The notes below the pieces were generated by a model. The model worked only from the letters and a program-made list of their open reading frames with translations, did not search any database and was not told the origin of the DNA. A program made the translations under genes and the position numbers. From Deltaproteobacteria bacterium SM23_61 (GTDB taxonomy: Bacteria > Desulfobacterota > SM23-61), in contig LJUR01000001.1 of assembly GCA_001304105.1 (NCBI GenBank), forward strand, positions 1-59,053: a stretch of 59,053 bases of DNA, given 5' to 3'. Shown here piece by piece: positions 50,019 to 57,720 of this stretch; position 1 is the stretch's first letter; the number at the start of each line of letters is the position of its first letter.

Positions 50019-50605
50019 CAGCTCACCGCCCCGTCAGATCTGCGCCCTTTCAGGAGGCGGAGTTCTTGCTCGGCCTCTTCCGTGGCGGAGCGGGTGCTGA
50101 TGGCCCTGGCCGCCGCCCCGGACTCGCCGCCCGCGATCAGCAGGACCGCATGGACGAACAGCGCGCAGCCCAACAAGACGAGCACCGCCAGGCCCAAGAC
50201 CCATATGAACTGGGGAATCACCGTAGGCGTGGCCAGGGCGGTATGGCTTCGCGAGGACGACACCCAGGACTGCTCCACGACAGTCCAGCCGCGCCAGCCG
50301 ACCATTCCGAAAAAGCCGACGAACAGCGCCACTCCTGCAAAATCGAGCCCCAGGCGCAGCCCGCGGGGAAAGTGCCCGTAGAGGGAATCGATGCGGATAT
50401 GGGCACGGTCCAGAAGAGCCGCCCCCAGCGACCAGGATGTACCGATGGCCAGGGCGTAGCCGGCGAGTTCGTCCGCACCGCCGATCGACGTCTCGAAAAA
50501 TTTACGCAGCAGCACGTCGATGCCGATCAGCACGGCCGCCAACAGCACCAGTGCGCCGCCGAACAAAAGGCCGAATCGGCCCAGACGGCGCGCTAGGGTC
50601 ATCAT
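50018..50605 (-). CDS. dctQ: TRAP transporter small permease
   Basis: A 195-aa membrane protein with four predicted segments (about 12-30, 50-68, 90-112, 135-155), the DctQ layout. It contains DVLLRKFFETSIGGADELAGY, a typical DctQ first-loop motif (shortened here to LRKFF and GGADELAGY), and RAHIRIDSLYGHFP. It partners with DctM. The C-terminal cytoplasmic tail is rather long and charged (about 160-195). Confidence 0.9.
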   Translation of the reverse strand: MMTLARRLGRFGLLFGGALVLLAAVLIGIDVLLRKFFETSIGGADELAGYALAIGTSWSLGAALLDRAHIRIDSLYGHFPRGLRLGLDFAGVALFVGFFGMVGWRGWTVVEQSWVSSSRSHTALATPTVIPQFIWVLGLAVLVLLGCALFVHAVLLIAGGESGAAARAISTRSATEEAEQELRLLKGRRSDGAVS

Positions 50606-50645
50606 AAATTCAAATATCCCCCTTTCGGAAAGCTTACCGCCGCGG

Positions 50646-51701
50646 TCATCGTTTGACCGGAGCCTTCAACCCCAGGACCTTGCCCACGGTCTTGTTCCAT
50701 TCGGCCGCGCACTCGGGGCCGCACCGCTTCGCCCATCCCGCGAGGACCGCGCCTTCGACCAGCTTCTTGCCCATCTTGGCCTCCTCCGGCTTCACCGGAA
50801 CGATGGTCATATGGGCCAGCTTGCCCAAGGTGCAGGGCTGCTTGCCGGTATTGCAGTTATCGGCCTCGGTCATGGCTTGGTTTTGGATCTTCCACATATC
50901 GTCTTCGAAGGTCTTGAACTCCTTGAGCAGGAAGTTCTGGGTGGGCTGATCGAGGCGTTTCCAGTTGTTCAGGTTCGCCGCGAACACAATAATGCTCCAG
51001 CCGACCGACATGGGATAGAGGGACTTGGTCACCTCCGGCCAGCCCGCCGTGTTGCCCGAAAGGCTGCCGGTGACGGCGCAGTCTACCACGCCCTGCTTGA
51101 GGGCGGGGACCACCTCGGCAAAAGCCATGCTCACGGCCGTCGCGCCGATGCCGCTCAGAAAGTCACGCATGGTGGGGTTGAAGACGCGGATCTTCTTGCC
51201 CTTGAGGTCGTCTAGCCCGCTGATCATCTCGCGGCACCAGAACACCTGCGGCGGATTGGCACCGAAAGCGATCAGCTTGCCATTCCAGTTCTTCTGCATC
51301 TGCCGGTCGAGCACCCCGCGGTAGGCTTCGCAGGCGGCCCGCGCTTTGACCGGGTCGAGCGTGAGGCCGGCCAGGTCAACGCCCTCGAAACGCGGGTCGT
51401 CCCCTGCCATCTTGGAGATATCCATCATGGCGAAGTCCATCACCCCCAGGCGCAGCAGGCGCAGCATCGTTTTATCGTCGATGCCCATATGGTCAATGGG
51501 CGTAACATCGGCGGAAATGGCGCCTTTCGATGCCTTGGGTATGTGTTCGCGCCAGAAAGGCAGCTCGACCTTCGGCGATGTAACCACGGTGCTATGATAG
51601 CCGATGACCTTGAAATGGTGCCTCGGCAGGTCCTGCGCACCGACCGCACCGGCTGCGAATACCATCATCAGAGCGACGAGAATACAAATTGTAGCTTTCA
51701 T
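50646..51701 (-). CDS. dctP: TRAP transporter substrate-binding protein
   Basis: A 351-aa periplasmic binding protein of the DctP family, with a signal peptide (residues 1-22, ICILVALMMVFAAGAVGAQ). Visible family features are FWREHIPKASKGAI, LRLGVMDFAMMD, LKGKKIRVFNPTMRDFL, SMAFAEVVPALKQGVVDCAV, and the following helix. The start ATG 51701 has AAGGAGGGCAAG upstream, so the extended frame is rejected. Four Cys residues, including CNTGKQPC, may form disulfides. Substrate is likely an organic acid. Confidence 0.92.
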   Translation of the reverse strand: MKATICILVALMMVFAAGAVGAQDLPRHHFKVIGYHSTVVTSPKVELPFWREHIPKASKGAISADVTPIDHMGIDDKTMLRLLRLGVMDFAMMDISKMAGDDPRFEGVDLAGLTLDPVKARAACEAYRGVLDRQMQKNWNGKLIAFGANPPQVFWCREMISGLDDLKGKKIRVFNPTMRDFLSGIGATAVSMAFAEVVPALKQGVVDCAVTGSLSGNTAGWPEVTKSLYPMSVGWSIIVFAANLNNWKRLDQPTQNFLLKEFKTFEDDMWKIQNQAMTEADNCNTGKQPCTLGKLAHMTIVPVKPEEAKMGKKLVEGAVLAGWAKRCGPECAAEWNKTVGKVLGLKAPVKR

Positions 51702-51737
51702 CTTGCCCTCCTTTCTTGGGTGATAGGTTTTAGACAA

Positions 51738-52070
51738 ATCAAAGGGGAATAGGAATAAAAACCGGGGAGGTTGTACTCCCGAACAGATTCCAGAAGGGTA
51801 ACCAATTCGAAACCATGGGGCTCGTGGGAAAAATATTTTCTCCGGAAGCCTATCTGCCTGGCATCTTATGGAAACTCCGTTCCATGAATCTCCAAAAAGG
51901 TAAGGTCAAGTTGTCAGGTAGCTCATCTGCGGTTATGATGATTCCATCATCAAAATTATCAAAATCTTCCCTCCGGGTCAACAGGAAAATAGAAGAAGGT
52001 GCCCATAACCCGACCGCGGATCAAAAAATAAGGCTGTTTCTTGAAATTGGGCTGGAACCCTCCACCTCTT
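51738..52070. other. Intergenic region upstream of the TRAP operon
   Basis: About 330 bases with no convincing gene; open frames here lack motifs. No clear promoter for the TRAP genes was found on the minus strand. Confidence 0.4.
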
Positions 52071-52334
52071 TTACAGGGCGATCACCCCTTTGATCTTCGC
52101 CGCCTCGCGGTAGAAAGAAATCACTTCCTCGCTGGACCGCACTTCCCATTCCGCGGTAAAACTCACGTATTTGGCGTTCTTCGAATACCGGGTGGTGAAG
52201 GGCTTTCCCTTGAGTAACTGGGCGAGTTCGTCCACCCGGGCCATGGGGGCGATGAACTTGAAAACGTACCCACACGGGAAGGTGTAGAACTCATCCAGTT
52301 TGGCTTGGAGGCTGAGGAGAGACGGGTCTTCCAA
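52071..52334 (-). CDS. DUF493 (YbeD-like) protein
   Basis: An 87-aa protein of the DUF493 family, small ferredoxin-fold proteins of unclear function that may be allosteric regulators. Family features are YVFKFIAP near residue 23, KPFTTRYSKNAKYVSFTAEW, and EVISFYREAAKIKGVIAL at the end. The start is TTG 52334. It follows plsC by 58 bases and is probably cotranscribed with it. Its last 26 bases have an identical copy at 44450-44475. Confidence 0.85.
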   Translation of the reverse strand: MEDPSLLSLQAKLDEFYTFPCGYVFKFIAPMARVDELAQLLKGKPFTTRYSKNAKYVSFTAEWEVRSSEEVISFYREAAKIKGVIAL

Positions 52335-52392
52335 GAAGGAAATCCTCGGTGACGATTGGGAGATGAAAAATTTTTCTCCGCTTTGCTCTCTT

Positions 52393-53121
52393 TTACGAAG
52401 CGGCGCCTTGGCGCTGCAGGTTTCGGAAAATAATGGACCTTACCTTTTCCAAAAGGGTTTCCCGGTCCTCCTCGGTGAAGGGGGTGGTATCGATGGGCTT
52501 GTCCACAATGACTCTCATGACCCCCGGCTTTATGCGCAGGGCTCTTTTGGGAAAAAGCTTATGACCGTCCAGGATGGTGATGGGCACGATGGGCAGCTTG
52601 GCCTTGAGGGCCAGTACAACCCCTCCCTTTTTGAAGGCCTGCAGGTTCCCGCCCACGGACCGGGTTCCTTCGGCAAAAAAATAGGCACTGATCCCGTCTT
52701 TAAGTTCCTTAATGGCCTGGTTGATCCGGTCGATGGACTTCGGGCTGTCACTCCGGTCGATGAAAATGACCTTGGCCCGCCGCGCGGCCCAGCCGAAGAG
52801 AGGAATCTTTTCCAGGGATTGCTTCCCGATAAACCGCAAGGGGTTGGGCAATTTCCAGGCTACCGCCAGGGGATCCAGATTGCTGGAATGGTTGGAGATA
52901 AAGATGTAAGATCGTTTTTTTTCTATATTTTCAAGGCCTTGGATCCGCACCTTGACACGATTCGTGTTCATGATCAGCCAGGCCCAAACTCTTCCCAGGC
53001 CATAGGGAGCTCTTCCCGTTTTGCTGAAAAGGCTGATGAATAGGACCAGGGGGCCCAGAATTAGGGTATAGATGATGGTGGTCACAGCCGCCCAAAAGGC
53101 CATGGTACCGTTCAAGAGCAT
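52393..53121 (-). CDS. plsC: 1-acyl-sn-glycerol-3-phosphate acyltransferase
   Basis: A 242-aa PlsC-type acyltransferase making phosphatidic acid. The N-terminal membrane segment (about 8-30) anchors it. The catalytic NHSSNLDPLAV (NHx4D) lies near residue 77, the second block IPLFGWAARRAKVIFIDR follows, and the glycerol-phosphate-binding FAEGTRS lies near residue 150. KLPIVPITILDG is the fourth block. Length fits the family. Confidence 0.93.
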   Translation of the reverse strand: MLLNGTMAFWAAVTTIIYTLILGPLVLFISLFSKTGRAPYGLGRVWAWLIMNTNRVKVRIQGLENIEKKRSYIFISNHSSNLDPLAVAWKLPNPLRFIGKQSLEKIPLFGWAARRAKVIFIDRSDSPKSIDRINQAIKELKDGISAYFFAEGTRSVGGNLQAFKKGGVVLALKAKLPIVPITILDGHKLFPKRALRIKPGVMRVIVDKPIDTTPFTEEDRETLLEKVRSIIFRNLQRQGAAS

Positions 53122-53342
53122 ACTGATTCCCCCCGTCTCAAAAACGAGTTTGAGCTCTAATGGGGCCTAAGTTGTTGTGAGGCAACCGCAAGGAAGGCTT
53201 ATCTTGGGATTTTATACCACGCCAAGGCCAAGAATGCAATCTTTACAGGGCCGTTGTTTTCCTGGGCTCCGACAAGTCTTCTTTCATCACCGACCGGCCC
53301 CTGGGCATGTCCGGGGGTTAATGATGCGCTAACAGACAAGAA
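53122..53342. other. Intergenic spacer
   Basis: No gene seen. It joins the word array at 53343-53431; together they form the roughly 310-base gap between the cupin and plsC. Confidence 0.4.
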
Positions 53343-53431
53343 GCATGGTGCATAGAGCATAGGGCATGGAGCAAAAGCCACGAATTATTAGTCTTTCGCC
53401 TTGCGCCTTACGCCTTGTGCCTTGCGCCGCT
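53343..53431. repeat. Two word arrays (GCATAGAGCATAGG and CGCCTTGCGCCTTA)
   Basis: GCATGGTGCATAGAGCATAGGGCATGGAGC is followed by CGCCTTGCGCCTTACGCCTTGTGCCTTGCGCC. Each is a tandem set of a short degenerate word; the two words are unrelated and no facing arm is seen. Confidence 0.75.
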
Positions 53432-53773
53432 TTAAAACAAGGGCGGCGTGAATACATCGTAATTCAGAAGATCCTCGGCCACGTCGTAGATCCGGTGTTT
53501 GGTGTTCTTGGGAACCCGGATGAAAGTGCCCTTCTCCAGGGCGAAATCGCCCATTCCATCGATCCACATTTTTGCCTTGCCGGCCATGGTGAAGATGATG
53601 TCCTCCTGGGTTTCATGGACATGCTCGGGGATTTCTTTCCCGGCAGGGAGGCTTACCAGGAAGATGGTTATGTCTCCCTGGTCGTCTTTCCGGGTGAGGA
53701 GGTTCTTAATCTGGATCGGCAAAAAGGGGTGAGCGCTCCACTGGAGTTCCTTCTCCCGTTTAACGTATTTCAT
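53432..53773 (-). CDS. Cupin domain protein
   Basis: A 113-aa single-domain cupin. The two cupin motifs are visible: GKEIPEHVHETQEDIIFTMAG (in parts EIPEHVHETQEDI and TMAGKAKMWIDG; metal-binding His/His/Glu type) and FIRVPKNTKHRIYDV. Small cupins of this kind are metal-dependent enzymes or sensors; the role is unknown. AGGAGGTCAT precedes the start. Confidence 0.85.
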   Translation of the reverse strand: MKYVKREKELQWSAHPFLPIQIKNLLTRKDDQGDITIFLVSLPAGKEIPEHVHETQEDIIFTMAGKAKMWIDGMGDFALEKGTFIRVPKNTKHRIYDVAEDLLNYDVFTPPLF

Positions 53774-53785
53774 ATGACCTCCTTA

Positions 53786-53863
53786 ATCATTGATCATTGA
53801 ACATTGAGCATTGTTGAATGACCATGTTCATTGACCATTCTTCAATGATTATTGTCCATTATA
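53786..53863. repeat. Word-array inverted repeat (TCATTGA words)
   Basis: AATCATTGATCATTGAACATTGAGCATTG on the left repeats the word ATTGA. TTCATTGACCATTC and CAATGATTATTGTCCATT on the right repeat it in both senses, allowing a long imperfect hairpin between the divergent cupin and ilv units. Confidence 0.7.
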
Positions 53864-53921
53864 CCTAATTCCCCATGGTTCCATGGATTTTTCGCGGCCC
53901 AACGGCGCCTAGTCTAAATTA

Positions 53922-53950
53922 TTGACTTCAATCAGAATTTAGAATATCAT
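53922..53950 (+). promoter_or_regulatory. Putative sigma70 promoter of the DUF465-ilvBNC operon
   Basis: TTGACT (53922-53927), 17-base spacer, TATCAT (53945-53950), about 43 bases before the first start codon. No leader peptide rich in Ile/Leu/Val was seen, so classical attenuation is not evident. Confidence 0.55.
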
Positions 53951-53992
53951 GAAAATTCATGATTACATCTCCCCGGTGAGGAGGCCAGGGCC

Positions 53993-54235
53993 ATGGAGAA
54001 GCGTGACCTGGAAATGATCCAGAAGTACATCTCCACCGATGCCGAATTGAAACGGCACATGGACGAGCATGAGGAGTACGAACGGAGGCTCCAGGAATTC
54101 AACCGCCGGATTTATCTCACCCCGGATGAAGAAATAGAACGAAAAAGGCTTCAAAAGCTGAAGCTTGCCGGCCGCGATCGGATTGAGTCCATTCTGGCCA
54201 AGTATCGATCTCAAGAACCGAGGGGGAAAGTTTGA
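53993..54235 (+). CDS. DUF465 (YdcH-like) small protein
   Basis: An 80-aa helical protein of the DUF465 type: a charged helical hairpin ([43 protein letters not shown]). The motif with DEE..R..LK..KL..KD.I is typical. Function unknown. GAGGAGGCC precedes the start. Its TGA stop overlaps the TTG start of ilvB (TTGA), so it opens the branched-chain amino acid operon and is translationally coupled to ilvB. Confidence 0.83.
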   Translation: MEKRDLEMIQKYISTDAELKRHMDEHEEYERRLQEFNRRIYLTPDEEIERKRLQKLKLAGRDRIESILAKYRSQEPRGKV

Positions 54236-55923
54236 AAAAGACGGGCGCCGAAATCGTATTTGAGTCTCTCAAGTTGGAAGGGGTCGACACCGTATTCGGG
54301 TTGCCCGGCGGGGCGGTCCTGACCCTGTACCATGCCATGGGCAAGTATGCCGAGGAGATCCGGCACATCCTGGTCCGTCACGAGCAGGGTGCGGTCCATG
54401 CCGCGGACGGTTATGCCCGGTCTTCCGGCAAGGTGGGCGTCTGCATCGTGACCTCCGGCCCCGGCGGCACCAATACCGTCACCGGGTTGGCCACGGCCTA
54501 CATGGATTCCGTCCCCCTGGTGGTCTTCACCGGGCAGGTCCCCACCATGCTGATCGGCAACGATGCCTTTCAGGAGGCGGATATCACCGGAATCACCCGG
54601 CCCTGCACCAAGCACAACTACTTGGTCAAGGATGTCCAGGACCTGCCCATGATCATCAAGCAGGCTTTTCACCTGGCCCGCACGGGAAGGCCGGGGCCCG
54701 TTCTGATCGATTTACCCAAGGATGTCATCGCCGCCACTACGGATTTCAGCTATCCCTCCAAGCTGAAAATGCGCAGTTACAATCCGACCTACCACGGCCA
54801 TCCCGGCCAAATCAAACGGGCGGCCAAGCTCATCGCCAGCGCCAAAAAGCCGCTGATCTACGCCGGGGGCGGGGTCATCCTCTCCAACGCTTCCAAGGAA
54901 CTCACCGCCCTGGCCCAGAAGTTCTCCATCCCGGTCACCACGACCCTGATGGGGCTGGGCTCTTTCCCCGCGACCCATCCCCTCTTCCTGGGCATGCTGG
55001 GGATGCACGGCACCTTCCATGCCAACATGGGGGTTACCCACTGCGACGTTCTGATTGCCATTGGAGCCCGCTTCGATGACCGGGTGACCGGCAGGATCGA
55101 ATCCTTCTCTCCCCACTCCAAGAAGATACACATCGACATCGACCCCACTTCCATCTCCAAGAACGTGCCGGTGGACATTCCCATCGTGGGAGACGCCCGG
55201 AATATTCTCAAAACCCTTCTGAAATACCTGGAGGAGGAGGAACACGATTGGGGCCGAAAACATGCCGACTGGCACAACCAGATCGCCAGCTGGAAGAACA
55301 ACACCGTTCCCCAGGACGCCTCCTGCGGGCCTTGTATCAAGCCGCAATACGTGATCGAGAAGATCAACGAGCTCACCCGGGGAGACGCGATTATTTCCAC
55401 CGAAGTGGGCCAGAATCAAATGTGGACGGCCCAGGCCTTCAAATTCATCCACCCCCGGACCCTGCTCACCTCCGGAGGGCTGGGCACCATGGGCTACGGT
55501 TTCCCCGCAGCCATCGGAGCGCAGGTGGCCTTCCCGGACAAGACGGTGATCGACATTGCCGGAAACGGCAGCATCCAGATGAACATCCAGGAGCTGGCCA
55601 CGGCGGTCCAGTACAACCTGCCGGTCAAGGTGGCCATCCTGAACAACCACTGCCTGGGAATGGTGCGCCAGTGGCAGCAGCTCTTCTACGAGCAGAAGTA
55701 CATCCAGTCGGTCTTCGACGTGGTCCCCGATTTTGTAAAGCTGGCCGAGGCTTACGGCGCCCTCGGCCTGCGGGCCAGCAAGCCGGAAGAAGTGGAAGCG
55801 GTGATCCGCCAGGCGCTCTCCACCCCCAAGCCCGTGCTCATGGAATTCCTGATCGATCAGAACGAATGTGTCTATCCCATGGTCCCGGCGGGGGCAGCGC
55901 TGACCGAAATGCTTCTGGTGTAG
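54232..55923 (+). CDS. ilvB: Acetolactate synthase large subunit
   Basis: A 563-aa thiamine-diphosphate enzyme condensing two pyruvates, or pyruvate and 2-oxobutyrate, in valine/leucine/isoleucine synthesis. The catalytic Glu lies in [16 protein letters not shown] (E51). [15 protein letters not shown] follows, and the ThDP/Mg motif is [15 protein letters not shown] with [18 protein letters not shown]. The start codon is TTG 54232, preceded by AGGGGGAAAG. The normal length is about 560-590. The small subunit follows after eight bases. Confidence 0.95.
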   Translation: MKKTGAEIVFESLKLEGVDTVFGLPGGAVLTLYHAMGKYAEEIRHILVRHEQGAVHAADGYARSSGKVGVCIVTSGPGGTNTVTGLATAYMDSVPLVVFTGQVPTMLIGNDAFQEADITGITRPCTKHNYLVKDVQDLPMIIKQAFHLARTGRPGPVLIDLPKDVIAATTDFSYPSKLKMRSYNPTYHGHPGQIKRAAKLIASAKKPLIYAGGGVILSNASKELTALAQKFSIPVTTTLMGLGSFPATHPLFLGMLGMHGTFHANMGVTHCDVLIAIGARFDDRVTGRIESFSPHSKKIHIDIDPTSISKNVPVDIPIVGDARNILKTLLKYLEEEEHDWGRKHADWHNQIASWKNNTVPQDASCGPCIKPQYVIEKINELTRGDAIISTEVGQNQMWTAQAFKFIHPRTLLTSGGLGTMGYGFPAAIGAQVAFPDKTVIDIAGNGSIQMNIQELATAVQYNLPVKVAILNNHCLGMVRQWQQLFYEQKYIQSVFDVVPDFVKLAEAYGALGLRASKPEEVEAVIRQALSTPKPVLMEFLIDQNECVYPMVPAGAALTEMLLV

Positions 55924-55931
55924 GGTGAACG

Positions 55932-56456
55932 ATGCGGCACGTCATCTCCATACTGGTGGAAAATGAGCCCGGGGTCCTCTCCCGGGTCTCGGCCCTTTTC
56001 AGCGGCCGGGGATTCAACATCGAAAGCCTCAACGTGGCCGAAACCCTGGACCCCACCATCTCGCGGATGACCCTGATCACCGCCGGCAACGAGCAGATCA
56101 TCGAGCAGATCATCAAGCAGCTCAACAAGCTGGTCAACGTGATCAAAGTGATGGACCTGACCGGGTCCGATTTCGTGGATAGGGAGATGATTCTGGTCCG
56201 GGTCCGGGCGGAAGCGACCTCCCGGGCTGAAGTTCTGCGCATTCTGGAGATCTTCCGGGGCCGGGTGGTGGATGTGTCCCCCAAATCTTTCACCCTGGAA
56301 CTCACCGGGGATGAAAAGAAAATCCAGGCAGTGGTCGAGCTCCTGACCCCCTTCGGGATCCTGGAGATCGTGCGCACGGGCAAGGTGGCCATCATGCGGG
56401 CGAAAAAGAATTCTTTCCACGGCGGAAAGGTTCAGGAGCCGAAAGCAGAGAGTTAA
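55932..56456 (+). CDS. ilvN: Acetolactate synthase small (regulatory) subunit
   Basis: A 174-aa regulatory subunit (IlvN/IlvH type) carrying an N-terminal ACT domain (residues 1-75: ISILVENEPGVLSRVSALFS, GFNIESLNVAET) and the ALS_ss C-terminal domain (SRAEVLRILEIFRGRVVDVS, FGILEIVRTGKVAIMRA). It binds valine or another end product and controls IlvB. Full length. Confidence 0.95.
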   Translation: MRHVISILVENEPGVLSRVSALFSGRGFNIESLNVAETLDPTISRMTLITAGNEQIIEQIIKQLNKLVNVIKVMDLTGSDFVDREMILVRVRAEATSRAEVLRILEIFRGRVVDVSPKSFTLELTGDEKKIQAVVELLTPFGILEIVRTGKVAIMRAKKNSFHGGKVQEPKAES

Positions 56457-56574
56457 CCCGTCGATCCAGTCCCGTTCGGAACATCCCTCCCGTCCGGCAG
56501 AGGCCTTCCCCAAAAAAGCGGCAGGTCCACCCGTTGGACCCGGAGCGACGATTATTTCTGAAAAGGAGAATGAA

Positions 56575-57633
56575 ATGGCAAAAATCAGCTTTGGCGGCGT
56601 CATAGAAGATGTGGTGACCCGGGAAGAATTTCCCCTCTCCAGGGCTCAGCAGGTTCTCAAGAACGAAGTGGTGGCCGTCCTCGGCTACGGGGTACAGGGG
56701 CCCGGGCAGAGTCTCAACATGCGGGACAACGGAATCCGGGTGATCGTGGGACAGCGGAGCAAAACCCCTACCTGGGATAAAGCCGTCAAGGACGGCTGGG
56801 TCCCCGGGCAGACCCTTTTCTCCCTGGAAGAAGCTGCCGCCAAGGGAACGATCATCGAGTACCTTCTCTCCGATGCGGGGCAGAAAGAGTTCTGGCCCAA
56901 GTTGAAACCGCACCTGACCGAAGGGAAGACCCTTTTCTTCTCCCACGGGTTCTCCATCACCTACCGGAACCTGACCGGGATCGTCCCCCCAAAAAACGTG
57001 GATGTGGTCCTGGTCGCCCCCAAAGGGTCCGGCCTGTCGCTGCGCCGCAACTTCCTGGAAGGGAGCGGAATCAACAGCAGCTACGCCCTCTTCCAGGACT
57101 ACACGGGGAAAGCCAGGGACAAGACCCAGGCCCTGGGAATTGCCATGGGGTCCGGCTACCTCTTTCCCACCACCTTCGAGAATGAGGTGTACAGCGACCT
57201 GGTGGGAGAGAGGGGGGTTCTGATGGGGGCCATCGCCGGAATCATGGAGGCCCAATACAACGAGCTGCGCAAGCACGGGCACAGCCCCAGCGAGGCCTTC
57301 AACGAAACCGTGGAGGAGTTCACTCAGAGCCTGATCAAGCTCGCCGCCGAGAAGGGAATGGACTGGCTCTACGCCAACTGCAGCACCACCGCCCAGCGGG
57401 GTGCCCTGGACTGGAAGGGGAGATTCCGGGATACGGTGGCTCCCCTCTTTTCCGAACTCTACCAGAGGGTCGAGGACGGAACCGAAGCCAAGATCGTCCT
57501 GGAGAAGAACACCCAGCCCGACTACCGGCAGAAGCTGGACGCCGAGCTGGCCCAGATGAGGAATTCCGAGATGTGGCAGGCCGGAGAGAAAGTCCGCGAC
57601 CTCCGTCCGGAGAATTGGAAGAAAGAAGCTTAA
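56575..57633 (+). CDS. ilvC: Ketol-acid reductoisomerase
   Basis: A 352-aa enzyme turning acetolactate into 2,3-dihydroxyisovalerate using NADPH and Mg. The N-terminal motif GYGVQGPGQSLNMRDNG (about 38-54), VIVGQRSK, and FSHGFSITY are present; the knotted domain has EVYSDLVGERGVLMGAIAG, and HGHSPSEAFNETVEE. The GYGVQGPGQ wording differs from the usual GYGSQGHAH of class I enzymes and resembles the variant I associate with Bacteroidetes. GAAAAGGAGAA precedes the start. Confidence 0.93.
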   Translation: MAKISFGGVIEDVVTREEFPLSRAQQVLKNEVVAVLGYGVQGPGQSLNMRDNGIRVIVGQRSKTPTWDKAVKDGWVPGQTLFSLEEAAAKGTIIEYLLSDAGQKEFWPKLKPHLTEGKTLFFSHGFSITYRNLTGIVPPKNVDVVLVAPKGSGLSLRRNFLEGSGINSSYALFQDYTGKARDKTQALGIAMGSGYLFPTTFENEVYSDLVGERGVLMGAIAGIMEAQYNELRKHGHSPSEAFNETVEEFTQSLIKLAAEKGMDWLYANCSTTAQRGALDWKGRFRDTVAPLFSELYQRVEDGTEAKIVLEKNTQPDYRQKLDAELAQMRNSEMWQAGEKVRDLRPENWKKEA

Positions 57634-57634
57634 T

Positions 57635-57713
57635 TACCGTTGCCGGTTGCCAGTTGCCGGTTATCGATTATCGCCTTCGGACGGGCAACAGGAAACGGGC
57701 AACGGGGAACGTT
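57635..57713. repeat. Word-array inverted repeat (GTTGCCGG family)
   Basis: CCGTTGCCGGTTGCCAGTTGCC and TTATCGATTATCG face GGGCAACAGGAAACGGGCAAC. It is the same word family as at 3314-3455. It lies just upstream of the ABC gene start. Confidence 0.7.
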
Positions 57714-57720
57714 TCTATTT

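Noticed and set aside
51815-52093. 92-codon plus-strand frame between TRAP and DUF493
   Set aside because: Low coding character; overlaps the end of the DUF493 gene on the other strand; no motif.
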